A stretch of 51,792 nt of DNA from Pseudomonadota bacterium (GTDB lineage Bacteria; Pseudomonadota; Alphaproteobacteria; Acetobacterales; Acetobacteraceae): positions 1 through 51,792 of the forward strand of contig JAJZFA010000040.1 of the NCBI GenBank assembly GCA_021805565.1. The letters are read 5' to 3'. Of this stretch, positions 17,107 to 26,810 are shown in pieces. How positions within the stretch are numbered: the stretch's first letter is position 1; every line of letters starts with the position of its first letter. Position numbers and translations under genes: made by a program. Under the pieces are notes generated by a model, which searched no databases, was not told the origin of the DNA, and saw only the letters and a list, made by a program, of their open reading frames with translations.

Positions 17107-18258
17107 GTGACGGCGGCCGCGCGCGTCGCCGCGTTTCTGGGCGCCTACTTCGCCGCCAATGCGATCAACGCGTTCATGCCGCTATGGTTCGCCGATCGCG
17201 GCTTGTCTGCGTCGTCAATCGGACAGGTGCTGGGCGCGGCGGCGCTGTTACGGGTTCTGGCAGGGCCTGGATGGGGAACCGCCGCCGACCGGATCGGCCG
17301 GCGTCGTCCGGTTTTGGTGTTCGCGGCGCTCGTCGCGTCCGGCCTTGGATTATCCTATGTCGCGGCGACCGGATTTCTGCCGCTGCTGTCGATCGCGGCC
17401 GGCCAGGGGATCGCGTCCAGCGCGATCGGTCCGCTGGCCGATTCGCTGGCGCTGGCATTGGCGGGGGAGGGACGGATCGCATACGGTTCGGTTCGCGCGG
17501 TGGGCTCCGCGGCGTTCATGGCGGCGACGGCCATGGCGGGCTGGCTGCTCAGCCGGGTTGGATCGTGGCTGGTGCCGTGGTTGCAGGCAGCGGGGTATGG
17601 TGCATCCGCCATCCTTGGGGTGTTCTTGCCCGAGGCCGCCGCACCGCCGCCCGCGCCGGGCGCTTTTGGCGGATTGGCGCTGCTCCGCATTCCGGCCTTC
17701 CGACTGGCGGTGGGGTGCACCGCACTGATCCAGGGAGCGCATGCGGCATATTATGGCTTTGCCGCCTTGGCCTGGCGGTCGCAGGGGTTAAGCGACACCA
17801 TGATCGGCCTGTTGATCGCCGAGGGAATCGTCGCCGAAATCCTGCTGTTCGCGCGCGGCCGCCGGCTGACCGAATGGCTGGGCCCGGCGGGATTGACCGC
17901 GTGCGCCGCCAGCGCGTCGGTCGTGCGGTGGGCGATCATGGCAGCCGGACCACCGCTGCCGGTGCTGGTCGCGGTGCAATTGCTGCACGGCGCGACCTTT
18001 GCCATGCAGCACCTGTCGGCGATGCTGGTGCTGAGCCGCTTCGTGCCCCCTGGACGCGCGGCGACCGCGCAGGCGTTGCATGCGGCGCTGGGTTATGGGG
18101 CGCCATCGGGTCTGACGATGCTGGCGTCCGGCTGGCTGTATGCACACTATGGCAATGCGGCTTTTCTCGCGATGGCGGTTATGGGCGGAGCGGCGCTGAT
18201 ATTGGTTGGGCCGCTGGTTCGGGTCACTGGGCGGCCTGGCTGGCGGGTGGTGTCCTGA
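17107..18258 (+). CDS. MFS transporter (HcaT/phenylpropionate-permease type)
   Basis: A 383-residue membrane protein with about 12 hydrophobic segments. The short loop after the second helix holds GWGTAADRIGRRRP, the usual D-R-x-GRR signature of the major facilitator superfamily. Overall length and the AYYGFAALAWRSQGLSD segment match the MFS_1_like/3-phenylpropionate permease group. The GTG at 17107 is 7 bp after sufE; longer upstream frames run through sufE. Substrate unknown. The following HpaB-type hydroxylase gene might suggest an aromatic acid, but that link is only by position. Confidence 0.85.
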   Translation: MTAAARVAAFLGAYFAANAINAFMPLWFADRGLSASSIGQVLGAAALLRVLAGPGWGTAADRIGRRRPVLVFAALVASGLGLSYVAATGFLPLLSIAAGQGIASSAIGPLADSLALALAGEGRIAYGSVRAVGSAAFMAATAMAGWLLSRVGSWLVPWLQAAGYGASAILGVFLPEAAAPPPAPGAFGGLALLRIPAFRLAVGCTALIQGAHAAYYGFAALAWRSQGLSDTMIGLLIAEGIVAEILLFARGRRLTEWLGPAGLTACAASASVVRWAIMAAGPPLPVLVAVQLLHGATFAMQHLSAMLVLSRFVPPGRAATAQALHAALGYGAPSGLTMLASGWLYAHYGNAAFLAMAVMGGAALILVGPLVRVTGRPGWRVVS

Positions 18259-18391
18259 CCCAGGAGAACCGCACCGGCGACGCCGCCTGACGATGCGGCC
18301 GCGCTTGTTCCTCCCAGGACGCAATACCGGGATGGCGCCAGGGCGGCAGCCTCGGTTAGGATGCCGGCAATTATTCAGGGAGACAGACCGC

Positions 18392-19909
18392 ATGCGTCCC
18401 GAAGACGTCATCGCCGACAAACGCCGGCCCTATACCGGTGCCGAATACATCCAAAGCCTCCGCGACGGCCGCTCGGTTTATATCGATGGCGAACGTGTCG
18501 CCGATGTCACGACCCATCCGGCGTTCCGTAACTCCGTCCGGTCGATAGCCCGGCTGTACGACGCGCTGCACGACCCGAAGCAGCACGATATCCTGACATG
18601 CCCGACAGATACCGGATCGGGCGGCTATACCCACAAATATTTTCGTGTGCAACGATCGCGCGAAGACCTGATCGGCGCGCAAGGCGCGATCGCCGAATGG
18701 TCCCGGCTGTCCTACGGCTGGATGGGCCGCACCCCGGATTACAAGGCGGCGTACACGAATACCTTGGGCGCCAATGCCGAATACTATGGACCGTACGCCG
18801 GTAACGCCCGCGCCTGGTACAAGCGCGCGCAGGAAACCGTTCCGTTCATGAACCATGCGATCGTCAACCCGCCGGTTGACCGGCACAAACCGGCCGAAGC
18901 AAGCAAGGACGTGTTCGTTTGCGTACAAAAGGAAGTCGATGGCGGCATCGTCGTCTCCGGCGCCAAGGTCGTCGCGACATCGGCGGCGATCACCCATTAT
19001 AATTTCATGGGCCAGTCCTCGAAAACCGCGACCGAGGACCTCGATATGTCGCTGATGTTCCTGGTGCCGATCGACGCACCCGGCCTGAAACTGATCTGCC
19101 GCACGTCATACGAACAGGCCGCCCGGCACAACAGTCCGTTCGACTATCCATTATCGTCCCGTTTCGATGAAAACGACGCGATTTTCATTCTGGATAACGT
19201 CTTTATCCCCTGGGAAGACGTCTTCATCTATCGCGATCCCGCCCGTGTTTTAAGCTTCTACCCGCGATCCGGCTTTACCAACGGCTTTCAGTTCCAGGGC
19301 TGCACCCGGTTCGCGGTCAAGCTCGACTTCATCGTCGGTCTGCTGGCCAAAGCCCTGCGGTGCACCGGCGGGGACGACGCACGCGGCAATCAGGTACTGC
19401 TGGGGGAAGCGGTTGCCTGGCGCAACCTGTTCTGGTCGCTGTCGAACGCCATGGCGCATAACCCCAGCAAGTGGAACGGAGATGCGGTGCTGCCGGACCT
19501 GAAGGCGGGGCAGGCGTATCGCGTGTTCGCCCCGGATGCCTATCCGCGCATCAAGGACATTATCGAGCGAACCGTCACCTCCGGCCTGATTTACCTGCCA
19601 TCCTCGGTGAAAGACTTCGCCAACCCCGAGATCGATGGTTATCTAAAACAATATGTCCGCGGTTCGCACGGGATCGAATACAAGGAGCGGATCAAAATCA
19701 TGAAACTGTTGTGGGAGTGCGTCGGCACCGAATTCGGCGGCCGCCATGAACTCTATGAGCGGAACTACGCCGGCGGCTGGGAAGATATCCGGGCCCAAAC
19801 ACTGACCGGGGCGGAAAAGGGCGGCGACATGGCGAAGATGGAAGCCCTGGTCGATCGATGCATGGCCGATTACGACGAGCATGGCTGGACCGGAGATACC
19901 TGGACGTAG
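18392..19909 (+). CDS. HpaB-type FADH2-dependent aromatic hydroxylase
   Basis: A 505-residue large component of the 4-hydroxyphenylacetate 3-monooxygenase family. The substrate/flavin pocket residues are present: R113 and Y117 in GRTPDYKAAY, H155 in NHAIVNPPVDRHKP, and SGAKVVATSAAITHYNF further on. These enzymes add a hydroxyl ortho to a phenol using reduced FAD supplied by a separate reductase. No HpaC-type reductase is encoded nearby. The ATG at 18392 has GGGAGA in front of it. Family members also hydroxylate other phenols or act in dehalogenation, so the substrate is open. Confidence 0.88.
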   Translation: MRPEDVIADKRRPYTGAEYIQSLRDGRSVYIDGERVADVTTHPAFRNSVRSIARLYDALHDPKQHDILTCPTDTGSGGYTHKYFRVQRSREDLIGAQGAIAEWSRLSYGWMGRTPDYKAAYTNTLGANAEYYGPYAGNARAWYKRAQETVPFMNHAIVNPPVDRHKPAEASKDVFVCVQKEVDGGIVVSGAKVVATSAAITHYNFMGQSSKTATEDLDMSLMFLVPIDAPGLKLICRTSYEQAARHNSPFDYPLSSRFDENDAIFILDNVFIPWEDVFIYRDPARVLSFYPRSGFTNGFQFQGCTRFAVKLDFIVGLLAKALRCTGGDDARGNQVLLGEAVAWRNLFWSLSNAMAHNPSKWNGDAVLPDLKAGQAYRVFAPDAYPRIKDIIERTVTSGLIYLPSSVKDFANPEIDGYLKQYVRGSHGIEYKERIKIMKLLWECVGTEFGGRHELYERNYAGGWEDIRAQTLTGAEKGGDMAKMEALVDRCMADYDEHGWTGDTWT

Positions 19910-19951
19910 GGTGCCGCCCAGGTGCCGAACCGCCCGGCGGTTGCCGATCGG

Positions 19952-21004
19952 CTATGCGGCGGTGAAGCGGTAGCGGATAAACCGGCGATAGGTCTCCCCC
20001 GGACGAAGCGTCGTCGGCGGAAAATCCGGGTGGTGCGGCGCATCGGGAAAATCCTGCGCCTCCAGCGCCAGGCCATCGGACTGGCGATAGACGACGCCGC
20101 CGTGTCCGGCGAATGCGCCGATGAGTTTGTTCCCGGTGTAAACCTGAATTCCCGGCTGGTCGGTATGGATTTCCAGCACCCGCCCGCTGACCGGATCGCG
20201 CACCATGACAGCGGGCGCCGGCCCAGCGGCATCCAGCACGAAACAGTGATCGTAGCCCAGCCCATGAAACAATTGCGGGTCGGATTGCCTGATCCGGCCG
20301 CCCAGGCGCATCGGCGTTCTGAAATCGAACGGCGTGCCGGCGACGGGGCGTTTTTCGCCAGTGGGAATTTGTGCCATATCGGTCGGCAGGTAAGCGTCCG
20401 CGCGAATGGTGACCTCATGACCCAGCACATCGCCGTGGTCCGGGCCGCCAAGGTTGAAATACGGATGGGCACTGAGATTGATGACGGTCGGTTTGCTGGT
20501 AGTCGCCTCGAACGTCAGAGATAGCGTATCCGCATCGAGTTCGTAGGTTGCCCGGACGGTTACCTCGCCCGGAAAGCCTTGATCGCCATCCGGACTGACA
20601 TGGGCCAGAACCAGCCGGGGAGCCGGTTTGGCTTCCGCCGCCACCACCGTCCATATCATCTTGCTGAATGCTATGGCGCCGCCATGCAGCGTGGCGGTTC
20701 CCTCATTCCTGGAAAGCCCATAGGTCTGGCCGTCCAGCACGAAGCTGGCACCGCCGATCCGGTTGGCATAACGGCCCAGCAGGGTGCCGAACGAACCGCC
20801 ATGGTCCGCATAGGCGGCGACCGAACCGAAACCCAGCAGAACGTGGTCGCGACGGCCGGTCCGGTCAGGGGACTCGATACTGACCATGCGGCCGCCGAAA
20901 TCGGTGATCCGGACACGCAGGCGATCGTTCTCCAGCGTGAACAGCGTCGCCTGGCGCCCGTCAGTCAGCGCACCGAACGGTTCGGAGGGCAAGGATGTCG
21001 TCAT
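19952..21004 (-). CDS. galM: Aldose 1-epimerase (mutarotase)
   Basis: A 350-residue galactose mutarotase-type protein. Conserved parts are RVRITDFGGRM near the start, LLGRYANRIGGASF, the TLHGG histidine, the second histidine in INLSAHPYFNLGG, and the C-terminal base region with GIQVYTGN. The start ATG at 21002–21004 was preferred to an upstream one because the protein then begins at the usual place. It converts alpha and beta sugar anomers. It shares the minus strand with the following secreted-protein gene but no sugar-pathway genes are close. Confidence 0.92.
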   Translation of the reverse strand: MTTSLPSEPFGALTDGRQATLFTLENDRLRVRITDFGGRMVSIESPDRTGRRDHVLLGFGSVAAYADHGGSFGTLLGRYANRIGGASFVLDGQTYGLSRNEGTATLHGGAIAFSKMIWTVVAAEAKPAPRLVLAHVSPDGDQGFPGEVTVRATYELDADTLSLTFEATTSKPTVINLSAHPYFNLGGPDHGDVLGHEVTIRADAYLPTDMAQIPTGEKRPVAGTPFDFRTPMRLGGRIRQSDPQLFHGLGYDHCFVLDAAGPAPAVMVRDPVSGRVLEIHTDQPGIQVYTGNKLIGAFAGHGGVVYRQSDGLALEAQDFPDAPHHPDFPPTTLRPGETYRRFIRYRFTAA

Positions 21005-21051
21005 GGGCGCTCCTGTCCGGCGGCGGGACGGGTGCCCCGCCGCCGTTGGCT

Positions 21052-21741
21052 TCACATCGGCGGATTGACGCCGTTCGATCCGGCGACGACGGCGTTCGCC
21101 GTGACTTTGCCCTCGTCCTTGGTGGCGATAATGAACACGGTGGTGCCCTTGGTTACGGCGGCCATCGTCGCTGGCACAAACATCACGATCGGGGCCGTCG
21201 GCGGCACGACGATCGTCTTCTCGCCGCCCTTATACGCAACCGTCAGGGTCTTGGTCCCCTTCCCGTCGGTGGCGGTGGCCACGTTGCCGTTGGTCATGGC
21301 GCTGTTCACGGTCGGTGTACCCGATGCGCCAGCCACGGCGGCCACGTTGCCGTTCGTCATCGCGCTATTGGTCGCCTTGCCGCCGGTTTGGGTGGTGTCG
21401 GGGATTTTGTCCCACGGATAGTTCCCGTCGCCGGTACCCCGCATTTCGGGCGGAAAGATAACGACTTCCAGCGCCACCATCATGGACCCGACTTCCTTGG
21501 TCGCGGTGCCGATATAGCTGTCCTTCTCGATCTTATCGAGGCTGGATTTTTCGACCTTGATGTATTTCGTATCCTTTCCTAACACGACAGGGATATCGTC
21601 GCCGGCAGTGGTGTGCAGGGTCATGCTGTCGCCCGACACCGCCGTAACGGTGCCGCGCAGCCGCTGGTGTTCGGGTGCGGCGAAAGCGCCGGCCGTCAGC
21701 GCGGCGGTCGCCGCGATGGTCAACGCGAGAAGTCGCTTCAT
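21052..21741 (-). CDS. Secreted protein with OB-like N-terminal domain and internal repeat
   Basis: A 229-residue exported protein. The signal peptide (MKRLLALTIAATAALTAGAFA) ends with AFA and is followed by a ~80-residue domain resembling DUF5666-type periplasmic proteins (RLRGTVTAVSGDSMTLHT). The middle has a duplication: NSAMTNGNVA occurs at 125–134 and 146–155, in a Thr/Gly/Asn-rich linker. The end (VFIIATKDEGKVTANAVVAGSNGV) is another small beta-type segment. A clear AGGAGG-type ribosome site and an 18-bp palindrome lie in its leader. Function unknown; it is divergent from a cytochrome b / molybdoenzyme pair and could belong with it. Confidence 0.7.
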   Translation of the reverse strand: MKRLLALTIAATAALTAGAFAAPEHQRLRGTVTAVSGDSMTLHTTAGDDIPVVLGKDTKYIKVEKSSLDKIEKDSYIGTATKEVGSMMVALEVVIFPPEMRGTGDGNYPWDKIPDTTQTGGKATNSAMTNGNVAAVAGASGTPTVNSAMTNGNVATATDGKGTKTLTVAYKGGEKTIVVPPTAPIVMFVPATMAAVTKGTTVFIIATKDEGKVTANAVVAGSNGVNPPM

Positions 21742-21758
21742 TCTGGTATTCCTCCTGA

Positions 21759-21776
21759 TTGGCGGACTTCCGCCAA
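21759..21776 (-). promoter_or_regulatory. Palindrome in the leader of the secreted-protein gene
   Basis: TTGGCGGA-ct-TCCGCCAA, perfect 8-bp arms, 18–35 bp upstream of the ATG at 21741 and just ahead of its ribosome site. As RNA it is a hairpin; as DNA it is an operator-like site in the space shared with the divergent cytochrome gene. Confidence 0.45.
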
Positions 21777-21825
21777 CCACTATATTAAGGACGGCTGAGA
21801 AGGCTGCAATCGGGGGGAGGCGCAT

Positions 21826-22443
21826 TTGGAACAATCCCGCGCGGCGGCGCATCCGCTGCCGGTTCGCATCATGCACTGGATCGGCGTTTATGCGATCGGC
21901 TGCATGATGCTCAGCGGCTGGGAGATCTACAACGCGTCTCCCAGCCTGCCATTTCAGTTTCCAGCCTGGATGACGCTGGGCGGCTGGCTGGCGGGTGCCA
22001 TTGCGTGGCACATCGGCGCCATGTGGCTGTTGTTCGCCGATGGCATCGCATACCTGATGTACGGCATCGTCTCGGGACATTTTCGCCGCGATCTGCGGCC
22101 GCCCACGCCGGCAGCGGTCGGGGCCGACCTCGGCCGGGCGCTGCGCTTTCGGCTGCCGCACCGGCTTGGGCACTATAACGCGGTGCAGCGCCTGCTGTAC
22201 GGCGGGGTCATCGTCATCCTGATGCTGGCGGTGGCGACCGGGCTATCGATCTGGAAACCGGTGCAATTCGGCTCGCTGACCGCCCTGTTCGGCGGCTACC
22301 CGGTCGCCAGGGGCATTCACCTGACCATGATGGGGCTGATCGCCGCGTTCGCGATCGTCCACGTGGCGCTGGTGGCCATCTATCCGCGCACGCTGGTATC
22401 GATGGTCGCGGGCGTGCCAGCAGACCCGGAGACACCGTCATGA
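21826..22443 (+). CDS. Cytochrome b561-like membrane subunit
   Basis: A 205-residue protein with four hydrophobic segments and histidines placed to bind two haems: RIMHWIG, WHIGAMW, GIHLTMMG and FAIVHVALV. This is the cytochrome b/b561 fold that anchors periplasmic oxidoreductases and passes electrons to or from the quinone pool. A TTG start was accepted because GGGGGAGG sits just upstream at the right distance. It overlaps by four bases with the molybdopterin oxidoreductase gene, so the two are expected to form one complex. Confidence 0.85.
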   Translation: MEQSRAAAHPLPVRIMHWIGVYAIGCMMLSGWEIYNASPSLPFQFPAWMTLGGWLAGAIAWHIGAMWLLFADGIAYLMYGIVSGHFRRDLRPPTPAAVGADLGRALRFRLPHRLGHYNAVQRLLYGGVIVILMLAVATGLSIWKPVQFGSLTALFGGYPVARGIHLTMMGLIAAFAIVHVALVAIYPRTLVSMVAGVPADPETPS

Positions 22444-23192
22444 TTCGAAAGCCTGTTGTCAGCGCGGCGGATATCGCGCCCGATCTGAACCGGCTGCGCC
22501 GCCGCGGCCTGCTGCGCGGCGGACTCTCCCTCGGTGGACTGGCGTTGCTCACGGGGTGCGATCTCAGCACGCATTCGGGCGTCGATGCGGCGTTGTGGGC
22601 GATGCTGCGCTTCAACGACCGGGTGCAAGCCGCGCTGTTCAACCCGTCGCGCATGGCCGAAACCTATCCCGTCAGCGCCGTGACGACTCCGTTCCGGTTC
22701 AACGCCTATTATCCCGAATGGCAGGTCCGTTCCGTCGATGCGGTGGACTGGCGGCTGGACGTCGCCGGTCTGGTGGCGGACAAAACCCCCTGGACCGTCG
22801 ATCGCCTGCGCACTCTGCCGCAAGAAGGACAGATCACCCGGCATATCTGCATCGAAGGCTGGAGCCAGATCGGTCAGTGGAGCGGGGTTCCGCTGGCCGC
22901 GTTCCTGCGCCGCGCCGGGGCCGACCTGCGCGCCCGTTACGTCGCATTTACCTGCTTCGACGATTATTCGACCAGCATCGATATGGCGAGCGCGCTGCAT
23001 CCGCAGACGATCCTGGCCCTGGATTTTGGGCAACAACCGTTGACACCGGAATGGGGCGCACCGCTGCGGCTGCGCATCCCGGTCAAGCTGGGGTTCAAGA
23101 GCGCGAAAAACGTGCGGTCGATCGAGGTGACGAACACCTTTACCGGCGGCTATTGGGAAAATCAGGGATACGACTGGTTTTCCGGGGTGTGA
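22440..23192 (+). CDS. Molybdopterin-dependent sulfite-oxidase-family oxidoreductase
   Basis: A 250-residue protein of the YedY/sulfite oxidase fold. The molybdenum ligand is C137 in HICIEGWSQIGQW, and VKLGFKSAKNVRSIE is the usual cofactor-binding end. The N-terminus has RRR (20–22) before a hydrophobic stretch ending LLTGC (C40), so it looks like a Tat signal with a lipobox; C40 would then be lipidated, with Asp next. That would tether the protein to the membrane instead of releasing it. The substrate is not evident; methionine sulfoxide reduction is the best-known activity of YedY. It follows the cytochrome b gene. Confidence 0.85.
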   Translation: MIRKPVVSAADIAPDLNRLRRRGLLRGGLSLGGLALLTGCDLSTHSGVDAALWAMLRFNDRVQAALFNPSRMAETYPVSAVTTPFRFNAYYPEWQVRSVDAVDWRLDVAGLVADKTPWTVDRLRTLPQEGQITRHICIEGWSQIGQWSGVPLAAFLRRAGADLRARYVAFTCFDDYSTSIDMASALHPQTILALDFGQQPLTPEWGAPLRLRIPVKLGFKSAKNVRSIEVTNTFTGGYWENQGYDWFSGV

Positions 23193-23245
23193 TACCGTCC
23201 GGCCGGAACCGATACCGGTCCAAGACGGGGCGATATCATCCTGCT

Positions 23246-23275
23246 CGCGCCGGGGAAGCCAGCATCCCCGGCGCG
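23246..23275. terminator. Hairpin between convergent genes
   Basis: Perfect 11-bp arms (CGCGCCGGGGA at 23246–23256 and its reverse complement at 23265–23275) with an 8-nt loop. It lies between the stop of the molybdoenzyme gene and the stop of grxD, and is followed on the plus strand by CATTT. It is placed to end transcription from both sides. Confidence 0.6.
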
Positions 23276-23287
23276 CATTTCTGTCGG

Positions 23288-23620
23288 CTACGCCTTAACG
23301 GGGACGCCGTGCTGCTTCATCAGCGTTTCCAGTTCGCCGTCCTGGTACATCTCGGTCACGATGTCGCAGCCGCCGACGAATTCGCCCTTTACATACAGTT
23401 GCGGCACGGTCGGCCACTGGGAGAACGCCTTGATGCCTTCGCGTAATTCCGGTTCTTCCAGCACGTTCGCGGATTGGAACGGAACGCCCATATGGGTCAG
23501 GATCTGGATAACCCGCGCGGAAAACCCGCATTGCGGGAACAGCGGGGTGCCCTTCATATACAGCATGACGTCGTTCCGGGAGATGTCGTTTTGAATACGC
23601 TGGGAGATCGCGTCGGCCAT
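23288..23620 (-). CDS. grxD: Monothiol glutaredoxin (Grx4 type)
   Basis: A 110-residue CGFS glutaredoxin. The active Cys is C31 in FPQCGFSARV, preceded by MKGTPLFP, with WPTVPQLYVKGEFVGGCDI as the glutathione-binding block. CGFS proteins bind a [2Fe-2S] cluster between two subunits and hand it on, often in pair with BolA proteins. A bolA-type gene lies 38 bp upstream on the same strand, fitting that partnership. Confidence 0.96.
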   Translation of the reverse strand: MADAISQRIQNDISRNDVMLYMKGTPLFPQCGFSARVIQILTHMGVPFQSANVLEEPELREGIKAFSQWPTVPQLYVKGEFVGGCDIVTEMYQDGELETLMKQHGVPVKA

Positions 23621-23658
23621 GCTGGTAAACTCCTGCTGAGCGGTTGTGTCTGACCTGA

Positions 23659-23892
23659 TTATTCGGGTGTCGAAGTCTGTAATGCAAGGGCGTGGAGTTC
23701 GCCACCCATGCGGCCGCGCAGCGCGGCATAGACAATCTGGTGCTGCTTGACGCGCGAAATGCCCCGGAACGTCTCGCTCACCACGCTGGCGGCGTAGTGA
23801 TCGCCGTCGCCGGCCAGGTCTTCCACCGTGATACGCGCGTCGGGCAAGGCTGCCTTGATCAGAGCCTCGATCTCATTGGCTGCCATTGCCAT
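23659..23892 (-). CDS. BolA-family protein
   Basis: A 77-residue BolA/IbaG-type protein: [32 protein letters not shown], then the helix-turn-helix-like [17 protein letters not shown] with the conserved His, and LHALALQT at the end. It is expected to bind a [2Fe-2S] cluster with the CGFS glutaredoxin next door. Its start overlaps the purL stop by 14–20 bp depending on which of the two Met codons is used. Confidence 0.93.
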   Translation of the reverse strand: MAMAANEIEALIKAALPDARITVEDLAGDGDHYAASVVSETFRGISRVKQHQIVYAALRGRMGGELHALALQTSTPE

Positions 23893-26116
23893 CGGTTTGT
23901 CCTTCCATGGGCCGCGATTTGCCGGGGTGTTCGTCCATCCAGGATGGAAAGAATCGCTCGTGAGCCGTACGTAATGCGGCGATGGGTATCGATCCGCCGT
24001 CCGGCAGTGTCAAATCCTGCCCGCCAGACGTGCCGAGGCGCAGGACAGGGATCCCGGCGGCTTCGGCGATGCGGGTGAAACCGGCGTGGTCCGGCACCGC
24101 CACCAGATAGCGGGCCTGATCCTCGCCGAACCAGAAGGCGTGGCCGGGGATGTCGCGCGGGTGCGCCGACAGGCGGGCGCCGGTGCCGCTGGCCATCGCC
24201 ATTTCCGCCACCGCGACCAGGATTCCGCCGTCGGACACATCGTGGCAGGCTCGGATCGTGCCGTTCAGGATATGGGTGCGGACGAAGTCGCCGTTGGCTT
24301 TTTCCGCCGCCAGATCGACCGGCGGGGGGGCACCGTCTTCGCGGCCGGCAATCTCGCGCAGCCAGATCGATTGCCCGAGCCATCCGGTAGTGGCACCGAT
24401 CAGCACAATGTCGAGCCAGGGCGGAAGTCCGAGACCGACGGCCCGCGCGGCGTCGTCCAGCACCCCAAGGCCGCCGATGGCGGGGGTCGGCAAGATCGCC
24501 TTGCCCTCGGTTTCATTGTAAAGACTGACATTCCCGGACACGACCGGGAAATCCAGCGCCTCGCATGCCGCCGCCATGCCGCGAATGCACGCGGCGAACT
24601 GGCCCATGATTTCCGGCTTTTCCGGGTTGCCGAAGTTCATGTTGTCGGTAATGGCCAGCGGGCGGGCGCCCACGGCGGTCAGGTTGCGCCAGGCTTCGGC
24701 GACGGCCTGGGCGCCGCCGGCTTCCGGATCGGCCAGGCAATAGCGCGGCGTGCAGTCGGTGGTCAGAGCCAAAGCCCGTTTCAAACCCTCCAGCTTTACC
24801 ACGGCGGCGTCGGCCGCACCGGGCCGCTTGATCGTCTGGCCGCCGACGGTGCTGTCGTACTGGTCCCAAATCCACGCCCGTGAACACAAATCAGGGCAGG
24901 CCACCAGCTTCTCCAGTGCTCGGGTCAGCCCGTACCGGTCTTCTATGCGGGCGGGATTCAGTTTCTCCTGCTTTCGCGTATCGACGGTCGGGCGGGTGTA
25001 AAGCGGCGCCTGATCGTTCAGGGGGCCGAGCGGGATGTCGGCTTCCACGATGCCGTGGTGACGGACGACAATGCGGCCGGTATTGGTGATGCGGCCAACG
25101 ATGGCGAAATCCAGGTCCCATTTGGCAAAAATGTCGCGGGCGAGCTGCTCGCGATCCGGGCGCAGCACCATCAGCATGCGTTCCTGGCTTTCCGACAGCA
25201 TGAACTCATAGGCCGTCATGCCGGTTTCGCGCGCGGGCACGTGGTCCAGATCCAGTTCGATGCCGACATTGCCCTTGCCCGCCATTTCGACGGCGGAGCT
25301 GGTCAGGCCCGCCGCGCCCATGTCCTGAATGGCGACGATGGCGTCGGTGGCCATCAGTTCCAGGCAGGCCTCGATCAGCAGCTTTTCGGTGAACGGATCG
25401 CCCACCTGCACGGTCGGGCGCTTGTCTTCCGAGTCAGCCGAGAATTCCGTGGACGCCATGGTCGCGCCATGGATGCCGTCGCGGCCGGTTTTGGAGCCGA
25501 CATAGACGACCGGGTTGCCGATCCCGGCGGCGGCGGACAGGAAGATTTTATCTTTCCGGGCAATGCCGACGGTCATCGCGTTGACCAGCGGGTTGCCATC
25601 GTACGACGGATGGAAATTTACCTCGCCGCCGACCGTGGGGACGCCGACGCAATTGCCGTATCCGCCGATGCCGCGCACCACGCCATCGACGATGCGTTTG
25701 GTGCGGGGGTTTTCCGGGCGTCCGAACCGCAGGGCGTTCAGGTTGGCGATGGGGCGAGCGCCCATGGTGAAGACATCGCGCAGGATGCCGCCCACTCCGG
25801 TCGCCGCGCCCTGGTAGGGTTCGATGAAGCTGGGGTGGTTGTGGCTTTCCATCTTAAACACGGCGGCCAGGCCGTCGCCGATATCGACAACGCCGGCATT
25901 CTCGCCGGGGCCGTGAATCACCCAGGGGGCTTTGGTGGACAGTTGCTTCAGCCAGACGCGGCTGGATTTATAGCTGCAATGCTCCGACCACATCACGCTG
26001 AAGACGCCCAGTTCGGTGAAGCTGGGGGTGCGGCCCATGATGGCGAGGACGCGGCCGTATTCCTCGGCGCTGAGCCCGAAGCTTTGGGCGAGCGATTCGT
26101 TGACGTTTTGGTTCAT
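23873..26116 (-). CDS. purL: Phosphoribosylformylglycinamidine synthase subunit PurL
   Basis: A 747-residue small-type PurL, which makes FGAM from FGAR with ATP and ammonia from PurQ. Motifs include [57 protein letters not shown] and [14 protein letters not shown]. Proteins of this size need a separate PurS and PurQ; PurQ lies 10 bp upstream and PurS is not in the window. The last ~20 residues ([14 protein letters not shown]) overlap the bolA start. Confidence 0.97.
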   Translation of the reverse strand: MNQNVNESLAQSFGLSAEEYGRVLAIMGRTPSFTELGVFSVMWSEHCSYKSSRVWLKQLSTKAPWVIHGPGENAGVVDIGDGLAAVFKMESHNHPSFIEPYQGAATGVGGILRDVFTMGARPIANLNALRFGRPENPRTKRIVDGVVRGIGGYGNCVGVPTVGGEVNFHPSYDGNPLVNAMTVGIARKDKIFLSAAAGIGNPVVYVGSKTGRDGIHGATMASTEFSADSEDKRPTVQVGDPFTEKLLIEACLELMATDAIVAIQDMGAAGLTSSAVEMAGKGNVGIELDLDHVPARETGMTAYEFMLSESQERMLMVLRPDREQLARDIFAKWDLDFAIVGRITNTGRIVVRHHGIVEADIPLGPLNDQAPLYTRPTVDTRKQEKLNPARIEDRYGLTRALEKLVACPDLCSRAWIWDQYDSTVGGQTIKRPGAADAAVVKLEGLKRALALTTDCTPRYCLADPEAGGAQAVAEAWRNLTAVGARPLAITDNMNFGNPEKPEIMGQFAACIRGMAAACEALDFPVVSGNVSLYNETEGKAILPTPAIGGLGVLDDAARAVGLGLPPWLDIVLIGATTGWLGQSIWLREIAGREDGAPPPVDLAAEKANGDFVRTHILNGTIRACHDVSDGGILVAVAEMAMASGTGARLSAHPRDIPGHAFWFGEDQARYLVAVPDHAGFTRIAEAAGIPVLRLGTSGGQDLTLPDGGSIPIAALRTAHERFFPSWMDEHPGKSRPMEGQTDGNGSQ

Positions 26117-26126
26117 GCAGAAGGCT

Positions 26127-26810
26127 TTACGCCGCGGCGAGCGCGTCGAACAGCGGCTTTCCTTCGATGCCGCCCATCAGTGGGTCCACCAAGTCCTCCG
26201 GGTGCGGCATCAGGCCGAGGACGCGCAGATTGGGGCTCAGGATGCCGGCGATGGACCGGGCGCTGCCGTTGCGGTTGGTTTCGGGGGTTATCGCGCCGGA
26301 TTTGCCGGCATAGCGCAGGGCAACGAGGTTTTCGCCCTCCAGCCGGTCCAGCGTGGCATCGTCGGCGAAATAGTTGCCGTCGCCGTGCGCCATGATGGCT
26401 CGGAAGGTCTGGCCGGCGTGGTAGTGGCGGGTGAAGGCGGTGTCGCCACGCTCCACGCGCAGGTGGCATTCCATCGACAGAAATCGCAACGACGCGTTGC
26501 GCAGCAGGGCGCCGGGCAGAATGCCGGCCTCGGTCAGGATCTGGAAGCCGTTGCAGACGCCCAGGACGTAGCCGCCCCGATCGGCATGCGCCTTAACCGC
26601 GCGCATGATGGGCGAATGGGCAGCCATCGCGCCGCAGCGGAGATAATCGCCGAACGAGAAGCCGCCGGGGATGACGATCAGGTCGATGCCGGACAGGTCG
26701 GTGTCTTTGTGCCAGACCATGCGGGGTTTGGCGCCGAACGACGCCTCCAGCGCGATCGCCATGTCGCGTTCGCGGTTGATTCCGGGGAAGATGACGATGC
26801 CTGGGGTCAT
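26127..26810 (-). CDS. purQ: Phosphoribosylformylglycinamidine synthase subunit PurQ
   Basis: A 227-residue class I glutamine amidotransferase that supplies ammonia to PurL. The oxyanion and nucleophile block is [18 protein letters not shown] with the catalytic Cys, and the His-Glu part of the triad is in LMPHPEDL near the end. [17 protein letters not shown] is another signature. It precedes purL on the same strand with a 10-bp gap. The usual small purS gene is not between it and the next gene upstream. Confidence 0.97.
   Translation of the reverse strand: MTPGIVIFPGINRERDMAIALEASFGAKPRMVWHKDTDLSGIDLIVIPGGFSFGDYLRCGAMAAHSPIMRAVKAHADRGGYVLGVCNGFQILTEAGILPGALLRNASLRFLSMECHLRVERGDTAFTRHYHAGQTFRAIMAHGDGNYFADDATLDRLEGENLVALRYAGKSGAITPETNRNGSARSIAGILSPNLRVLGLMPHPEDLVDPLMGGIEGKPLFDALAAA

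Noticed and set aside
25055-26395. 446-residue open frame on the plus strand
   Set aside because: Antisense to purL and purQ; biased composition, no family match, a shadow of GC-rich coding.
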